Source: Tetradesmus obliquus (lineage: Eukaryota; Chlorophyta; Chlorophyceae; Sphaeropleales; Scenedesmaceae). Taken from it: a DNA stretch of 64,000 bases. Position numbers and translations under genes: made by a program. The DNA lies in assembly GCA_030272155.1 (NCBI GenBank), contig CP126191.1:5168501-5232500 (forward strand), read 5' to 3'. The first letter of the stretch is position 1; each line of letters begins with the position of its first letter. This document shows, in pieces, positions 35,001-47,200 of the stretch. Under the pieces are notes generated by a model that searched no databases, was not told where the DNA came from, and saw nothing but the letters and a program-made list of their open reading frames with translations.

Positions 35001-36063
35001 ACAAGGGTGTGGAGAAGCTTGATGACAGGCTGCGCACGGGCTTGTTCCAGATCCAGAAGCGCGAGAAGGAGGCGGCGCGCAAGCGCGAGGAGGAGGAGCG
35101 CGACGAGCTGGCTCGCCTGGGCGCCAGCCGCAAGAAGTAAGTGGCAGGGTGCTGTGACTGTGGTGCAGGGATGCAGGGTGTTGTTGATAGGGGTTGCATG
35201 TGGATGCTTGCAAGCAGGATAGCGGTACAGCTGACGGTGTTGCATAGCCAGGCAGGGTGCAGTGGGTGGTACCTGTGGCACTGCCGCAGTGGCTGCTGCT
35301 GCACGGTGGCATCAGGCTAGCGGCAATAGGCGCTTCATACCAATGCCGTGCAGCAGTGGCGCACGCTGCTGTTCAACCCACCGCTCTCCCACTACTGCAC
35401 ATTTCCGTCACAATACCTCAAATTTGGATTACATTAACACCATCTGCTGCTCCCTGCAGGCTTGCTGAGGAGGACAAAAAGGCTGCCAAGGCGGCACAGA
35501 CCGCGCGCCAGCTGGAGCAGCAGCAGAAGAACCTGGGCACCACCCTCACCAAGATGGGCATCGGGCGGCGCACCTTTGGCACCATGGCAGCACTCGGCCG
35601 CCCAGCAGCAGCAGCAGCGCAGCCCAAGGCAGGCTTCACCAAACCTGAGCTACAGGAAGCCAAGGCGGCAGCAGCAGAAGGCGCAGCAGATGCTGCGGGC
35701 GCCGGTGGCGCTGCTGCAGCAGCAGCAGACGGCTCGGCAGTGAAGCAGGAAGCAGGAGATGCTGCAGCAGGCGGCAGCAGCCAGGTAAACTCTGCTGGTG
35801 CTGCAGCGGGCGGCGTGGCGCCGCATGTGCGGCCGGTGTCGCTGCAGCATGAGCTGCTGAATGCGAGCGAGGCGCCTGGCGGGGGCGTGCCTGCGTTTGT
35901 GGCTGGTGGGGGCTCCAGTGGGCGTGGCGCAGATGGCGAGGAGGGGCTACGGGAGCTGATGCTGGCTGACCTGATTGCGGTGCTGGAGCGGCACCCGCAG
36001 TACTGCCGCAGCCAGCAGCTGTACAGCCTGTACGCGCTGGCAGGGCTGCATGCCAGCAAGTGA
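32071..36063 (+). CDS. TAF4: Transcription initiation factor TFIID subunit 4 (TAF4)
   Basis: Seven exons join in phase: 32071-32187, 32313-32405, 32672-33799, 34085-34306, 34645-34826, 34996-35136 and 35460-36063, giving 828 residues. TAF4 is a core TFIID subunit that pairs with TAF12 through a histone fold. Exons 1-2 encode a helical N-terminus (FISFLVHRHPEYRQAISSWS, then ADQQLQLFLEAVPPHILKPV). Exon 3 is a large Gln/Ala/Pro-rich activation-type region. Exon 5 carries the TAF4 histone fold (LLARAAKSHGVRAVGEDVYA, then LSLATEQQLNSLLRGIVKAR). Exons 6-7 follow with a charged helix (QIQKREKEAARKREEEERDE) and the family's C-terminal helix (LRELMLADLIAVLERHPQYC), similar in layout to animal and plant TAF4. 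The chosen ATG is the only upstream start whose phase (0) fits exon 2; an ATG at 32049 is out of phase. Confidence 0.93.
33180..33243 (+). repeat. CAG-rich poly-Gln segment in TAF4
   Basis: Runs of CAG and CAA encode Gln blocks in exon 3 of TAF4. Similar blocks recur between about 32800 and 33480. Mixed CAA and CAG codons suggest selection for Gln rather than simple slippage alone. Confidence 0.7.
34068..34084 (+). repeat. (CTG)n tract at a TAF4 3' splice site
   Basis: Four to five CTG units run directly into the CAG acceptor preceding the exon that starts VAKRKAEE at 34085. Confidence 0.75.
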
Positions 36064-36553
36064 GAGGGCAGCTCTGGCACAGCGTAGCGCCTGGCTGCCG
36101 TACTTGTGCGCCACGCGGCGGCGGCACAGTGTACAACTGCATGTGAAGTTTGGTTATCGCGCTGCCCTGCACGTGCATGTCGACGATGACGTCACACATG
36201 CAGCAGCTCTACAGATTGTCGGCGTGCAATTGGATTGATGATTTCATCGTGTTACGAATGAGGAACGACACAGGGTAAAGAGTTGCAGGATACAAAAACT
36301 TTACAAACGCGCAATGCAACATAGTGCACCGTGCATGCACAATGCCAGATCCATTGTTTTACTGTGAGCTACTGACACATCAGCATTCCATATTGGGACA
36401 TCAAATCAACAGTGGTACAATACAGCAAGCAGCCACCGGCCAACCCATTCCAAAAGCAATGCGAGATAGAAGCCTACACCTTCTTTCTTTGAAGAAACCT
36501 GAAGTCAGGTGCATCCTCGGCGTGGTCAGACCTGAGACCCGCAACTCAGGTGC

Positions 36554-36600
36554 AGCTGGCAGCAGCACCTGAGCTGGCAGCAGCACCTGAGCTGGCAGCA
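36554..36600. repeat. 18-base minisatellite, about 2.6 copies
   Basis: The unit AGCTGGCAGCAGCACCTG occurs at 36554-36571 and 36572-36589 and is followed by a partial third copy to 36600. Confidence 0.8.
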
Positions 36601-37263
36601 CTAGCTAGTGCAGCGGCCACACGCACACATTCACAGTGCGCACCATGTCTACCACATGTCCAGCACCGTGGAGGCCCCACCCCCTCACAATGGTCATGCA
36701 GCCGTTCCTGCCAGCACGACACACAAATGAGCGCTGCATTGTGAGAAAGCAAGGGCAGCAGTGCAGGCTGCTTCGTGTATCACAGAAGCCTCACGTAAAA
36801 GCACTCACAATGACAGGTGTGACGTCAACTCCTAGCTGCTGCATGCCCGCGCAGACACTTGGCTGATACGAGGTTCATGCTGCCACTGCAGGCCCTGTCC
36901 AGCCCCATGAAAAAAACTCACCCATATGACCCATCAGATACACTGATGCACCCCACTGCTGTGTGCTTCCACAATCCAATGTGAGCGCCACGTCGCATTC
37001 AAACGCCCAACAGAAACAAAAAATAAAGAACATGAAGCTCCGGAGTTGTACAGGAGGCACCCACACAGCACGTGTCATTCACGTGCGCACTGACGTAAAA
37101 TTGACAGGATGATCAGTTACGTATACATCCTCAGGACGCACACTACAGAAATATGTGGAGGTATGTAGGGTACAGCGAGACAAGCAGCACACCCAGTAAA
37201 GCTTTGCAATGTCCTAGTCACAGTCCATCAAGTACACACACAGGGTCGCCAAGCACACCCACC

Positions 37264-37281
37264 CAGCAGATATATCTGCTG
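37264..37281. repeat. Perfect 18-base palindrome
   Basis: CAGCAGATATATCTGCTG is fully self-complementary. It lies in the 3' convergent region between TAF4 and GPC1. Confidence 0.8.
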
Positions 37282-37448
37282 TGTATACAGCCACACAGGA
37301 CTGCAGTCTTGAGAAGCCAACAAGAGCATTTCCTCCCGTCTTCAGCCCGTAGCACCACTCAATGAAACCACACAGTTTGGTAGAACACGCTCAATACCCA
37401 GGCCACAAATGCGTGCAAGCCGCTGCCTTACACACACCTGCTGTGCGT

Positions 37449-38654
37449 CTACGCCATCACCTGCCGCGGCATCGCCGCCAGCGGCGGACACGCGCACGCT
37501 GCCTCCGTGGCGCAGCTGCGCCGCAACCGCACCGCCTCGGCTGCCTTGCGCTGCGCTGCTACTGCTTCTGCTGCTGCCTGCTCCTCCGCCTGCTGCTGCT
37601 GCTGCTGCTGCATGTCGCTGTGCACCTCGTGGTAGACTTGGATGCCTTTGAGGAACACGTGCTGCGGCACCTTGGTCATCTGGTAGCGGCTGCCGTAGTA
37701 CACGGGGAACACCACCTTGACCACCTGCAGGCAGCGCAGCCAGAGCCACACACAAACGCACATCAATTCAACGTTTATCCAACCATGTCCCTTCAACCGA
37801 GCATAGCAGGTACAGCAGCAGCAAAGATGCCAGCAATCAAAAATCCAGGTTATTGATTGGGGTGCCCCTACCAAATTGACCAAGCACTTGAGCGGCTGCT
37901 TGTCACCTCACAGAATGCAGTTGTGTCTCACCTGGTATGCAACCGCCAGCGGGAATGAGAAGTAGGTGGGCAGGAACACGCTGCAGCAGATGACCGTGAA
38001 CAGCAGCTGCAGGCCGCCATACACCAGCAGCCTGCGCGTGATGCTGCCCCTGCGCACCAGCCTGTTCCAGAAGTTGTTGTTCTTGGCTGCTCGCCGCGCC
38101 AGGCAGATGTAACTGGTCTCATAGCCGTTGCGCAGGATGAATGAGCGGAACAGCACCTGCAAAAAGTATGTCGGGACAGCACACACAGCAGGTCAAGGAG
38201 AAGCTACGTAGCACTGTGATGTATATGCAGCACAAAGCAGCCGACACAGCGCTAGCCGTGCAGCGCTTAGGCAAGGGCATAAACCCACCTGCTGCTGTTC
38301 AAACACCAGCACTCACAAGTTCAGCAGCCCATACAGCTGTCCAAATACACACGGAAGCAGCTGGCAGGGCTGCTGCTGCTTACACAGCTGTTGTATTCAC
38401 GCCCCTCCACGCACCTGCACAACGAGGTAGTACAGCAGCTGCCACACGATGTAGAACAGCAGCGGCGCCGCCACCAGCCACAGCAACGTGTGCTGCGGGT
38501 ACGAGGCAGGCGGCACGCTGCCAGTGGGCATGATGTGTCCATGCAGCAGCTGCGCAGCGTACTGCGCGATGCCCTGCCAGCCGCGCAGCCCGCTGGGCGT
38601 GTAGTGCCGGTGGGCAAACATGGCCAGGCCAGGCAGCAGGTGCATCAGCACACT

Positions 38655-38691
<37 letters not shown>

Positions 38692-39597
38692 TGATGTGTC
38701 AGCTGACGTCTGCACCAACAATTGCTTCACGACCCGACCCGCCTGCATCAATGCTGTTGCAAGCACAACATGCCCGCTGAGCCAGCTGCCTGCCCCTGTG
38801 CTTTTTAGGACTGTTGTGTGGTACACCGCCCCAACCCACCCACCTGACTGTGTGCTCTCCCGAGCCAAAAACCCAGGGGCACTGCCAGGCCACCAGGGCT
38901 CCTGCGATGGGCCCATCTGCTAGTGCATACACCAGGGCCTCAAGCTGCGCGTTGTTGGGGAACCACACCAGGAACACTGCTGTTGCGATGTTGACAAAGT
39001 AGCAGAAGTCAATCAGGTAGAACACCTGCAGCAGCAGGACGGCGGCGGCAGCAGCAGCAGCACGTGATGATGACGCGTCACAGATGCTTCTGCTGAGAAC
39101 AAGCTGTGGTTGGTGCGCATTGGGAATATTCCTTGGCATCACTAGAGGCAGCCAGACTGCTGCTGCGGATGAGCCGGTGGTAGTGTTGCACCAGCTGCAT
39201 AGGATCCTCGCCAAGCTCTGCATATGCAGTGCATGAGCTCTGGCTGCCAGACGTGGTCCTCGACTCGCTGTGTGATACTCACCCACTTGTTCCTGTAAAA
39301 GCTGACTGCACGCCATGGCATGCATACTGCTGTGAACACCAGGAACAGCAGCGTCAGCGACCAGGCAGCTGCTCCAGCAGCGAACAACAGGCCTGCACGC
39401 GGAGCACAAGGGTGAGAAGGTGCTAGACAAAGCATTTTGCACAGCTCCAATATGATATCTGTGGCACCTACCTCCATATGCCAGAAGGCCTGCTGCATAG
39501 TGCTGGGTCTCCTCTTTAGCTGCTGCCAGAGTCTTGCACGCCTGCTTGACTGCAGGGCAACTGCTATCTGGGACCCGTCTTTGAGCTTTTGCTGCAT
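37449..39597 (-). CDS. GPC1: Glycerophosphocholine acyltransferase GPC1 (DUF2838 family)
   Basis: GPC1 is a multi-pass endoplasmic-reticulum enzyme that transfers acyl chains from acyl-CoA to glycerophosphocholine, making lysophosphatidylcholine in a phosphatidylcholine recycling route. Six exons join in phase: 39597-39468, 39392-39283, 39025-38844, 38652-38415, 38156-37932 and 37724-37449, giving 386 residues, the usual family size. Recognisable family segments are YLIDFCYFVNIATAVFLVWF, ADGPIAGALVAWQCPWVFGS followed by HTVSVLMHLLPGLAMFAHRH, LLWLVAAPLLFYIVWQLLYY, and the Arg-rich loop with a following membrane helix (LLVYGGLQLLFTVICCSVFL). About eight hydrophobic segments are visible. The C-terminus is an Ala/Gln-rich soluble tail with seven Gln. 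The ATG at 39597 is the first in frame; a GTG precedes it. Confidence 0.88.
38656..38691 (-). repeat. (CTG)n tract at a GPC1 3' splice site
   Basis: On the sense strand about 12 CTG units end in CTGCAG, immediately before the exon beginning at 38652. Confidence 0.85.
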
Positions 39598-40032
39598 CAC
39601 ACGCCAACTTCACTGGGGCGGGCTGGTGCCCTACATGAACGCCCTTCCTTGCCATGAGTGCGCTCGTTCTCAGATCAGCTCCGTGCAGAGTACATAACTT
39701 GTTGAGGTATTGTGCGCAGATGTGAGTTTTGGGGCTGCCAGAATACTAGGCAATTGCTGTGCTGGCGACAGTTGTCCGTGAAGGAATCTGTTTGAGAATG
39801 TGCCGACTATGACGTGTTGCTTAAGCAGAATGAGTTCATAATAATGTTTTAAGTCTGCAGATGCCCTGAAGGCTTTTATCCGGACCGGCAAGGAAGAACA
39901 GCTGAACCACCATGTGACAGTGTCACTGCACAAGGGCCTCTCTGTGGGAGCCTCCGCTGGCCATTACCAGCGCGAACCCAGCACGACTTGCCCAACCCTA
40001 ATGCTTCAAGGACAAAGGGGTAATCAGGTATG

Positions 40033-40037
40033 TTACA
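40033..40037 (-). terminator. TGTAA polyadenylation signal of the bS20 gene
   Basis: TTACA on the plus strand is TGTAA on the minus strand, 108 bases after the bS20 stop codon. Confidence 0.5.
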
Positions 40038-40144
40038 TGTGCTCTTCATCTGAACCAAGATCAGCCACCCATGCTAGCGATTAGTCATCACCCGCCCCAC
40101 CCCAAAACACAAACAAATGCTGTGCCGCTGCTGCGCACGCTGCT

Positions 40145-41482
40145 CTAGTTAGCAGCAGGCGCTGCTGCTGCCTTGCGTGCCTGCATCCTGGTGTAGAAGT
40201 AGTACCCTGGCTGCTCTGGCTGTGGTGCGTACAGGCCAGCTGCAATGAGCGCCTGGCGCTTGTACTTGGCCACGCGCGCCTTCCTGCGGTCTGCTGTGTT
40301 GGCATGCAGTGTGCCCTTGCTGACTGCCTTGTCGATGGCGCCGTAAGCATCTGACACGTATGACTCTAGCTGGGACACCTGCTGCTCATCCAGAGCCTGG
40401 CTCTTGGTGACTGACTCAGCCATCTTGACCACCTGCAGCACGGCACGGCAGCAGCAGCAGGTTTGCCACAGCGTTACTTTACGAATCACTCAACGTCCAA
40501 ACTCTTTTGAGCTGCTGTGGCAACGTGACGCGGAGTGCCGTGCCTGACGGAAAGTGCTGTGCCTGCACAGTTCTGCAAGCTCTTAGTGCATCTAAAACTG
40601 TCATATCGCATCTGTGCAAACACTGCCTGCTGGCGAGCTGGGAATGATGACTCCTGCTTCAGAAGATCTCATGTTGTGCATGGTATCTTGACCACTAGAA
40701 CAAGCAAGCTACATGTAAGCACATGTGCTGCACAGCCCCTTCAGGAGTGGGCATGATTGCTTGCGGCACCAGCTCGTCACAACAGGGTCCAGGCAAAGAC
40801 CAATTCAGCATGAATACCAAACTGCACATCTGGAGCACATGCTGTGCCCTGTCTGTCCACTGCCAGCTACATTTCGATAGCTGCAGCTCTGTCTGCGACA
40901 GCCCTGGTGTGACTGTCTGCCACAAATATTGCTGCGCTGTCACAACTTGGCCTGACGACTCTTGATGGGCTCATTACCCGCCAAGCTGCCCAGGCAGCCA
41001 AACTAGAAACCCAGAGGCGGTTGACTGCTGTTCCTTGCTGACTGTTAGCAGTGCCATTTGTGCACAGCTGCACTGACGAGGCTAGCAGCAGCAGCAGCAG
41101 GCTGCCCGTGCTGCTGGCAAAGGCAGCCAGGCTTCCAGGTATCAGCAGTGACTACTGCTGCAGCCGAAGTATGTTACTAAAACATCATCCAAGCTTGTAT
41201 GAATCCCACACCATCCAATGCGTCGTGGATTGGTCGTCTCACCTTCTTCATGTATGTGGCAATGGCAGACTTGCGAGACTTGTTCCTCATCCGCCTGTCC
41301 TCGGCCAGGTCTGCCCTCTTCACTGCTGAGTCTGTGCGCTTCTTGTTCTGCTCGGCTGCCATCACCTGCACTGCAGCCCTCCTGGGCATTGCTGGTGCCA
41401 GCAGCACCGCACGCTGGGGAGCGACCACACGGCTGCCGCTGAAGACACCCATCCGAGACATGCTAGAAGTCATTGCGGCCAT
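40145..41482 (-). CDS. rps20: Plastid 30S ribosomal protein bS20
   Basis: bS20 binds 16S rRNA in the small subunit of bacterial and plastid ribosomes. Two exons (41482-41243 and 40432-40145) join in phase 0 to give 175 residues. The first roughly 42 residues (MAAMTSSMSRMGVFSGSRVV and onward) are Ser/Ala/Arg-rich without acidic residues, as expected of a chloroplast transit peptide. The mature part has the S20 signature: basic NKKRTDSAVKRADLAEDRRM, KSAIATYMKK at the exon junction, and AIDKAVSKGTLHANTADRRK. The C-terminal extension (QPEQPGYYFYTRMQARKAAA) goes beyond bacterial S20. A single 810-base intron separates the exons. It is head-to-head with WDR11, with 411 bases between start codons. 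In many plants and algae the gene has moved from plastid to nucleus, consistent with its context here. Confidence 0.92.
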
Positions 41483-41893
41483 TGTGTGATGTTTGTTGAA
41501 GCAACAGCAGCAGACACTGTAGCAGCCGCAAAAGCCAAACACCGAGAGACCACGAGCACTGAATTTGGCTGGCAGAAGACTGCTACTGCAAAACAATGTC
41601 GATCGTAGGCTTGAAGACTTTTTGGGGCTGTGGCCAGACGAACGGGAGCACCCTGGACAGTACCAGGGGTTCAGGTCGCGGCAGAGGACATGAAAAGGGT
41701 TGTTCCACATCTCACGGCGCTTGCAGCGTAAGGACAAAAGAAAGACAACATTTAAACTGCATGAGGACAGTCAGATTTGCGGACACCCAGGATAATCTGT
41801 ACTGCCCCATGCTGACAACCCTCACCTCAACACCGGACCTCTGGTTTGATCGCTCGTGCGGCATGCCCTTAGGAGGTCACACTGCACATCAAT
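41483..41893. promoter_or_regulatory. Putative bidirectional promoter between bS20 and WDR11
   Basis: The start codons at 41482 (minus) and 41894 (plus) are 411 bases apart, so both promoters and both 5' UTRs must lie here. I see no TATA box in either orientation. The assignment rests on orientation alone. Confidence 0.4.
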
Positions 41894-43409
41894 ATGGCAG
41901 GGATTGATGTGGTGGGCTTTCTGCCAGCCCCACCAAGCAAGGCCTATGCTGGCGCTGCGGACATCTTGGAGAGTGCTTTTGCCTTTGCTGTAGCAACAAG
42001 CATCTGCGTGTATGAGGTATGTGTGCCAGAAGTGCCTGTGAATGCAGGTCCCTACTGTTAGTAGACATCATCTATTACGAACGGGAAGGCGCGGCTGATC
42101 AACATGACCCTGCTGATTGCCACAGGTGCACAAGCTGAACATCGCATGCACGCTACATGGCGGGCACAGCGCCCCCGTCACAGCCATCAAATGGTACGAA
42201 GCATCTGTTTGTAAGCAACATGCAAGTGGATCATAATGCCTCCCTGCTTTGTACAGCTACATATGCATTGATGCGGGACCTCAGGAGCGTCACAGTCAGG
42301 GTGCCCAGCCTTGCTAGACGCTGTTGAATCTGCTGTGCAGGTGCCCCGCCTACCACTCTCGCAACTTTACAGAGCCCAGCCATCTCAGGTGATCTGTCTA
42401 CCGTATGCACGGGCAACAGCACAGCTGCAGCTTCCAGGATATTGCAATACGGCAGTCCGTGTCACCCTCTGCACAGCTTTGCTTTTGCAAGAGGCAGCAG
42501 CTACACAGCAAAGTAACATCAACGCACCCACCGCCAGCGCTGGTCTTTTTAAACAGCACACACAATGCACAGCTGACACCTTGAAGCACCGCGATCACAA
42601 ACACGGCAGGCCTAACGCGGAAGCAGTGTGCCTGCTTGCAGGCTTGCTTCAGGAGACAGCGATGGCGGCGTGGTGGTGTGGGATGTGCTGTCTGCCACGC
42701 AGCTGCTGCGCCTGCAGGACATACCTGCGGCAGCAGACCTGCTGCGCGGCTACACAGCAGCAGCAGGCAGGCCTGACAGGGACAGCAGCAGCAGCAGCGC
42801 AGCAGCAGGCGGCAGCGCTTCCCCCAGCAGCAGCGGCATCAGCAGCTTGGCGTGGGTCATGCCTGGCAGCAGTGTGCTGGCAGTGGTGGTGGCGCCTGCG
42901 CTGCTGCTGCTGTGGGATGTGGCCGGTGAGCAGCAGCGGCGTGACGCACTTGCTGCGCGGTGCTCACACGCGGTAACCTTCAAGGCGCTTCAAGTGTTTA
43001 GCTGGTTCAACTTGCACTTTCTATGCTGCTAGCTCAAATTGCACTTCCTATGCTGCAAGTGGCTGCAATGCACACCACACAATACCATAGCCAGGACAAG
43101 TATAACTGCTTGCAGTTCTGCGGACGACTTATGAGTCAGGTGTGCAGTGGCGTAGACTCCGCTAAGCTGCCCTGCCACACTTGCTGTTGCTGTGGCTGCA
43201 GGCGGGGCGCTGCTGTGGAAGCGTGAGCTGGGCAGCGGCGCTGAGCTGTACAGCCAGCTGGCAGTGGCCCCGCTGGACAGCCGGCAGCTGTGCCTGTGTG
43301 GCAGCAGCGGCGCGCTTGTAGTGGCGCAGCTGGCAGACCCTGCTCGGGACAAGGTGCAACTGCAGCAGTACAGGGTGAACACGCAGGCGGCAGGTGCGCA
43401 CAGCGCGGT

Positions 43410-43456
<47 letters not shown>

Positions 43457-44198
43457 GCAATGCATCGGTCGCACTGGCCCTAGATATGCACACTGTGCAC
43501 TAGTTTCCCTCAGTGCACTCTGCACCCATCACCCTGCTGACTGTGCTCGGCCGTGTGCGTAACAACCAGCAGTGCCCGCAGCAACAGCAGTGCGCTGACT
43601 GCTGCCACATGCTGCTGACCTTACGCCACTGCAGAGGGAAAGGCCGCTGCCGGCAGCAGCACGCTGCACGCGCTGTTCCCTGTCGCGCCGGGCCTGCTGG
43701 TGCTGCTGCTGCCGCGCGAGCTGCTGCTGTTTGACCTTGACCTAGGCCAGCCAGCCGCCAGCACACCACTGCCCTCAAGCATGGCTGCATTCAGCCACCT
43801 GCTGGGCGTGTTTGGCGGCGGCGTGTGCCAGGGTGGCGGCGATGAAGGAGGCCTGGATTTTGTGTATGCTGCGCATTTGGATGGCGGGCTGAGCGTGTGG
43901 GTGCGGGTGCCTGGCGCGCTGCGCTTCAGGCTGGGCAGCAGCAGCAGGCTCACGCCGGCGCCGCTGAGGGGCGCAGCAAGCCAGGTGGGCGGGCAGGGTG
44001 CATGCTTGCATGCAGCGGTGGCTGGGGCTGGAGCTCTCAAACCAAGCCAAGTTCTGCTGGCACTCTTGTGTGCATTGTTGTCGCATAGCAAGGCTGCTCT
44101 TCATTGGAATATGTTGATGGGCAGGCCCGCTCTAGCAGACGCTGCCCTGGCGGATGGCAGGGGCAGCGTCATTGCCAGACACCTGCTGCCTAATGTGC

Positions 44199-44244
<46 letters not shown>

Positions 44245-47200
44245 AGGTGTCGCTGGCCATGATCAAGGCCTGCCTGTGGCGCAGCCACGCAGCAGCAGGC
44301 GATCAGGCCGCCAGCGCGCAGACAGCCGCCAGCACAGCCGCCATCACCGACCAGCTCAACCGCAGCCTGGCTGCCATGCACCTCACCACACGAGATGCAG
44401 GCGCCAGCACGACTGTGGGGTCGCGCAGCAGGGCAGACGGTGAGCAGCGGCAGCAGCATGTAGCAGGGCATGGCTGGGCGCACCAGGCGGATGTCGCTGG
44501 ATTGCATGACAGGCGCAGCACTGCATCAGTGCACAGGTGTAGCACAACCCACCAGCGAGAGATGGTGCGCGCGTGCATGTTGCAGCAGAGCCTGCATGCG
44601 GGTTGTTTGCTGTGACAACTGTGCGACTCCTTACTTGCGTGCTTGCTTGCTTGTGTGCACACACTGCACCATTCCATGACTGGCTGCCGTACTGCTGCTG
44701 GTAGCAGGTGCTGTGCCAGGCAGCCCAGGTGGTGCCCGCACTGCCAGCAGCAGCAGCAGCAGCAGCAGCAATGCAGCCATCCTGAGTGGGCACTGCCTGC
44801 TGGTCATGGCAGTCACGTATGACGGCCGGCTGTGGCAGTGGCAGGTGCCGCTGCCGCGCTACCCCAGGCGCAGCTTCCTGGCTGAAGGGGACGAGCCTAT
44901 TGCAGCCATGCACAGCAGCATACAGGTGCGGTGCTGCAGGATAAGGGAGCGACAGAGCTGTGCGCAAGATGGGAATGTTTTAATTCCGAGTATTATCACC
45001 TGATTGTGAGGCAATGCACCTGCATCTTCAAGGGCAGTCTTCTGTTACGTTGTGCCCCTGCTGATGTACACTGACATCTTCATAGCTCACGTGCCGTGCC
45101 TGCTCATTGCCCATTGTTGTCTTGTTCTGCGCGCAGGCTGCGCGTGCTGCTGCTGTGCCAGCCACTGTGATGCCCCAGCTGGTGGGGCTGCTGCATGGCC
45201 TGCCTGGCAGCATCACAGCAACCAGCCTGCAGCCACGGCCGCTGCTGCTGCCCAGCCACCTGGCAGCACTCGCCAGCAGCATCGCCAGCAGCTGCAGGCG
45301 GGCATCTCAGTATGCTGCAAGCTCTCAGCGCGCCTTGTCACCCAATGACGATCCATTTGCTGAGTTGGCAGCAGCTGCCAGGCAGCAGCAGCAGGCCTCA
45401 TCAACTGCAGCAGACACCTCAACCACCGAAGCACCAACACCTGCAGCAACTGAGGCCGAGCCTTATTCCAGCAGCAGTGAAGCCAACACCACCCAAGCGC
45501 AGCAAGATCCAGCCGAGTGTGTAGTGCTGGGTGCTGCTGCCACCTCAACTGGCCACCTGCAGGTCTTCAGCCTTCGGCGGGGCCATGTGACGCCCCTGGC
45601 AGTAGAGGTGGCGGGCTGCCATGCAGCACACAAGGATGCGGTGCGGGGTGTGCGCTGGCTGGGTGGCTCGCCGCTGCTGGTGTCCTTCAGCAGTGAGAAG
45701 AGCAGCAGTGGCGGCTGGAGGAACAGCCTGCTGCTGACAGACGTGCGCACAGGCAGGAGGTGAGGCGGCGGACGTGGCTGCTGCAGCTGTGGCAGCATGC
45801 ATGCATGCATAGGTAGGTGCTGTGCAGGGGCCCTGGATGTAGCTGTGGATGTAGCTGTGGCAGCATGTGCTGCAGCAACATTAGCAAGTCATGCAGGAGT
45901 TACAAGTCCGGGTGTCTTGCAGACTCCTTGGGCAGTACTGCTGCAGCATTGGTGTCATCTCCTATAGTACGTGCTCCTAGCGCTGCAGCAATTCATTTTC
46001 CCAAGAACTTCTGTCTGTTGCTGTGTTGCTGCCCACTGCCGTGCAGCCTGTCCTTCCGTGATGGCGGCGGCAGTGACAGCAGCCCCATGCTGGGCCTGCG
46101 CGTCTCGCCGTCCGGCGCATACCTGCTGCTGCTGCTCAAGGGCGCACCCGCAGAGCTCTGGACCACGCTGCCGCCAGCAGCGCCGGCAGCAGCAGCAGCA
46201 GCAGCAGGCTCTGTCCCACCCAGCCAGCCCAGCAGCCGCACGCCTAGCCGGCTCGGCATGTCTGCTGCTGTGCCAGACACAGCTGGTGGCGCTGCAGCAG
46301 CTGCTGGTGTGGTGTGTGGTGGTGGTGGCGATGCTGCTGCGGCCTGCCTGGTCAAACCTTGGAGGGTGCGGCTTGTTGACCTGCCCTTCAGTGCTGTGGA
46401 GTGGGTGGCGGCAGAGGAGGAGCTGCAGAAGGTGTGTGTGTACGTAATCCAGGCATTCCCGGAGGAGTGCGGCATGCAGCAGGGCCAGCATGGCAGCCCG
46501 CCAGGCGTTACGCTGCCTGTGTAATGTGATGCTTGCCAGGCGTACTTGCAGTTGGTCGTGACCTGCAGGACAGGAGCAGTGGTATGTTGCTTGTGTGATT
46601 TGACCATTGCTTAGCTGCAAAGAACTTGCAAGGTGCATGCATGATCCTTGATGTGTTGGTCAACTCCTCTCATATTAATCATTCTAGCTGCATGGTGCTG
46701 CTGCGTACCGTGTTGTGCAGGGCCTGTTCAATGTGTGGGCCACAAGCGCTGAGCTGCAGGCTGCAGCTGCAGCAGCAGACAGCGGTGCAGCAAGCCCGCC
46801 TCCCAGCAATGCTGGTGTCTTTGAACGCAGCCTGAGCAGGCAGGCCAGCTGGGGTGTCAACAGGTGGGCTGCCGCGCGGCACCCCAGTGCTGCGGTGTGG
46901 AGCGCCTCTGGTTACGCTTGAGCTTGCTGCCTCAGATGCATACTGCCGGCTTTGCAACCTGTGTGTGTGTGGGCTTATTTCACGCCGTGGTGTTTCCTCA
47001 GCGTCAGCATGTGCACTGCCAGTGACATGCGCGAAATCCAATCGACTCTGAGTTAGTACTGCTGCTGTTTTTGTTGCTGCTGCTGCTGCTGCTGCTGCTG
47101 CACATGGATGCAGGGCGTTGTCGGTGCTTGCCGCCCCCAGCATGAGTGCTGCTGCTGCCAGCTCGGAGGCCTTCCCCTCAGAGATGCTGGCCTTCGCACT

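Larger units (their letters stand above)
36064..37448. other. Convergent intergenic region between TAF4 and GPC1
   Basis: Both flanking genes end here. No coding-like frame is present, and no TGTAA follows TAF4 within the first few hundred bases. A TTACA (minus TGTAA) at about 37428 is close to the GPC1 stop. The region contains an 18-base minisatellite and an 18-base palindrome, both listed separately. Confidence 0.5.
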
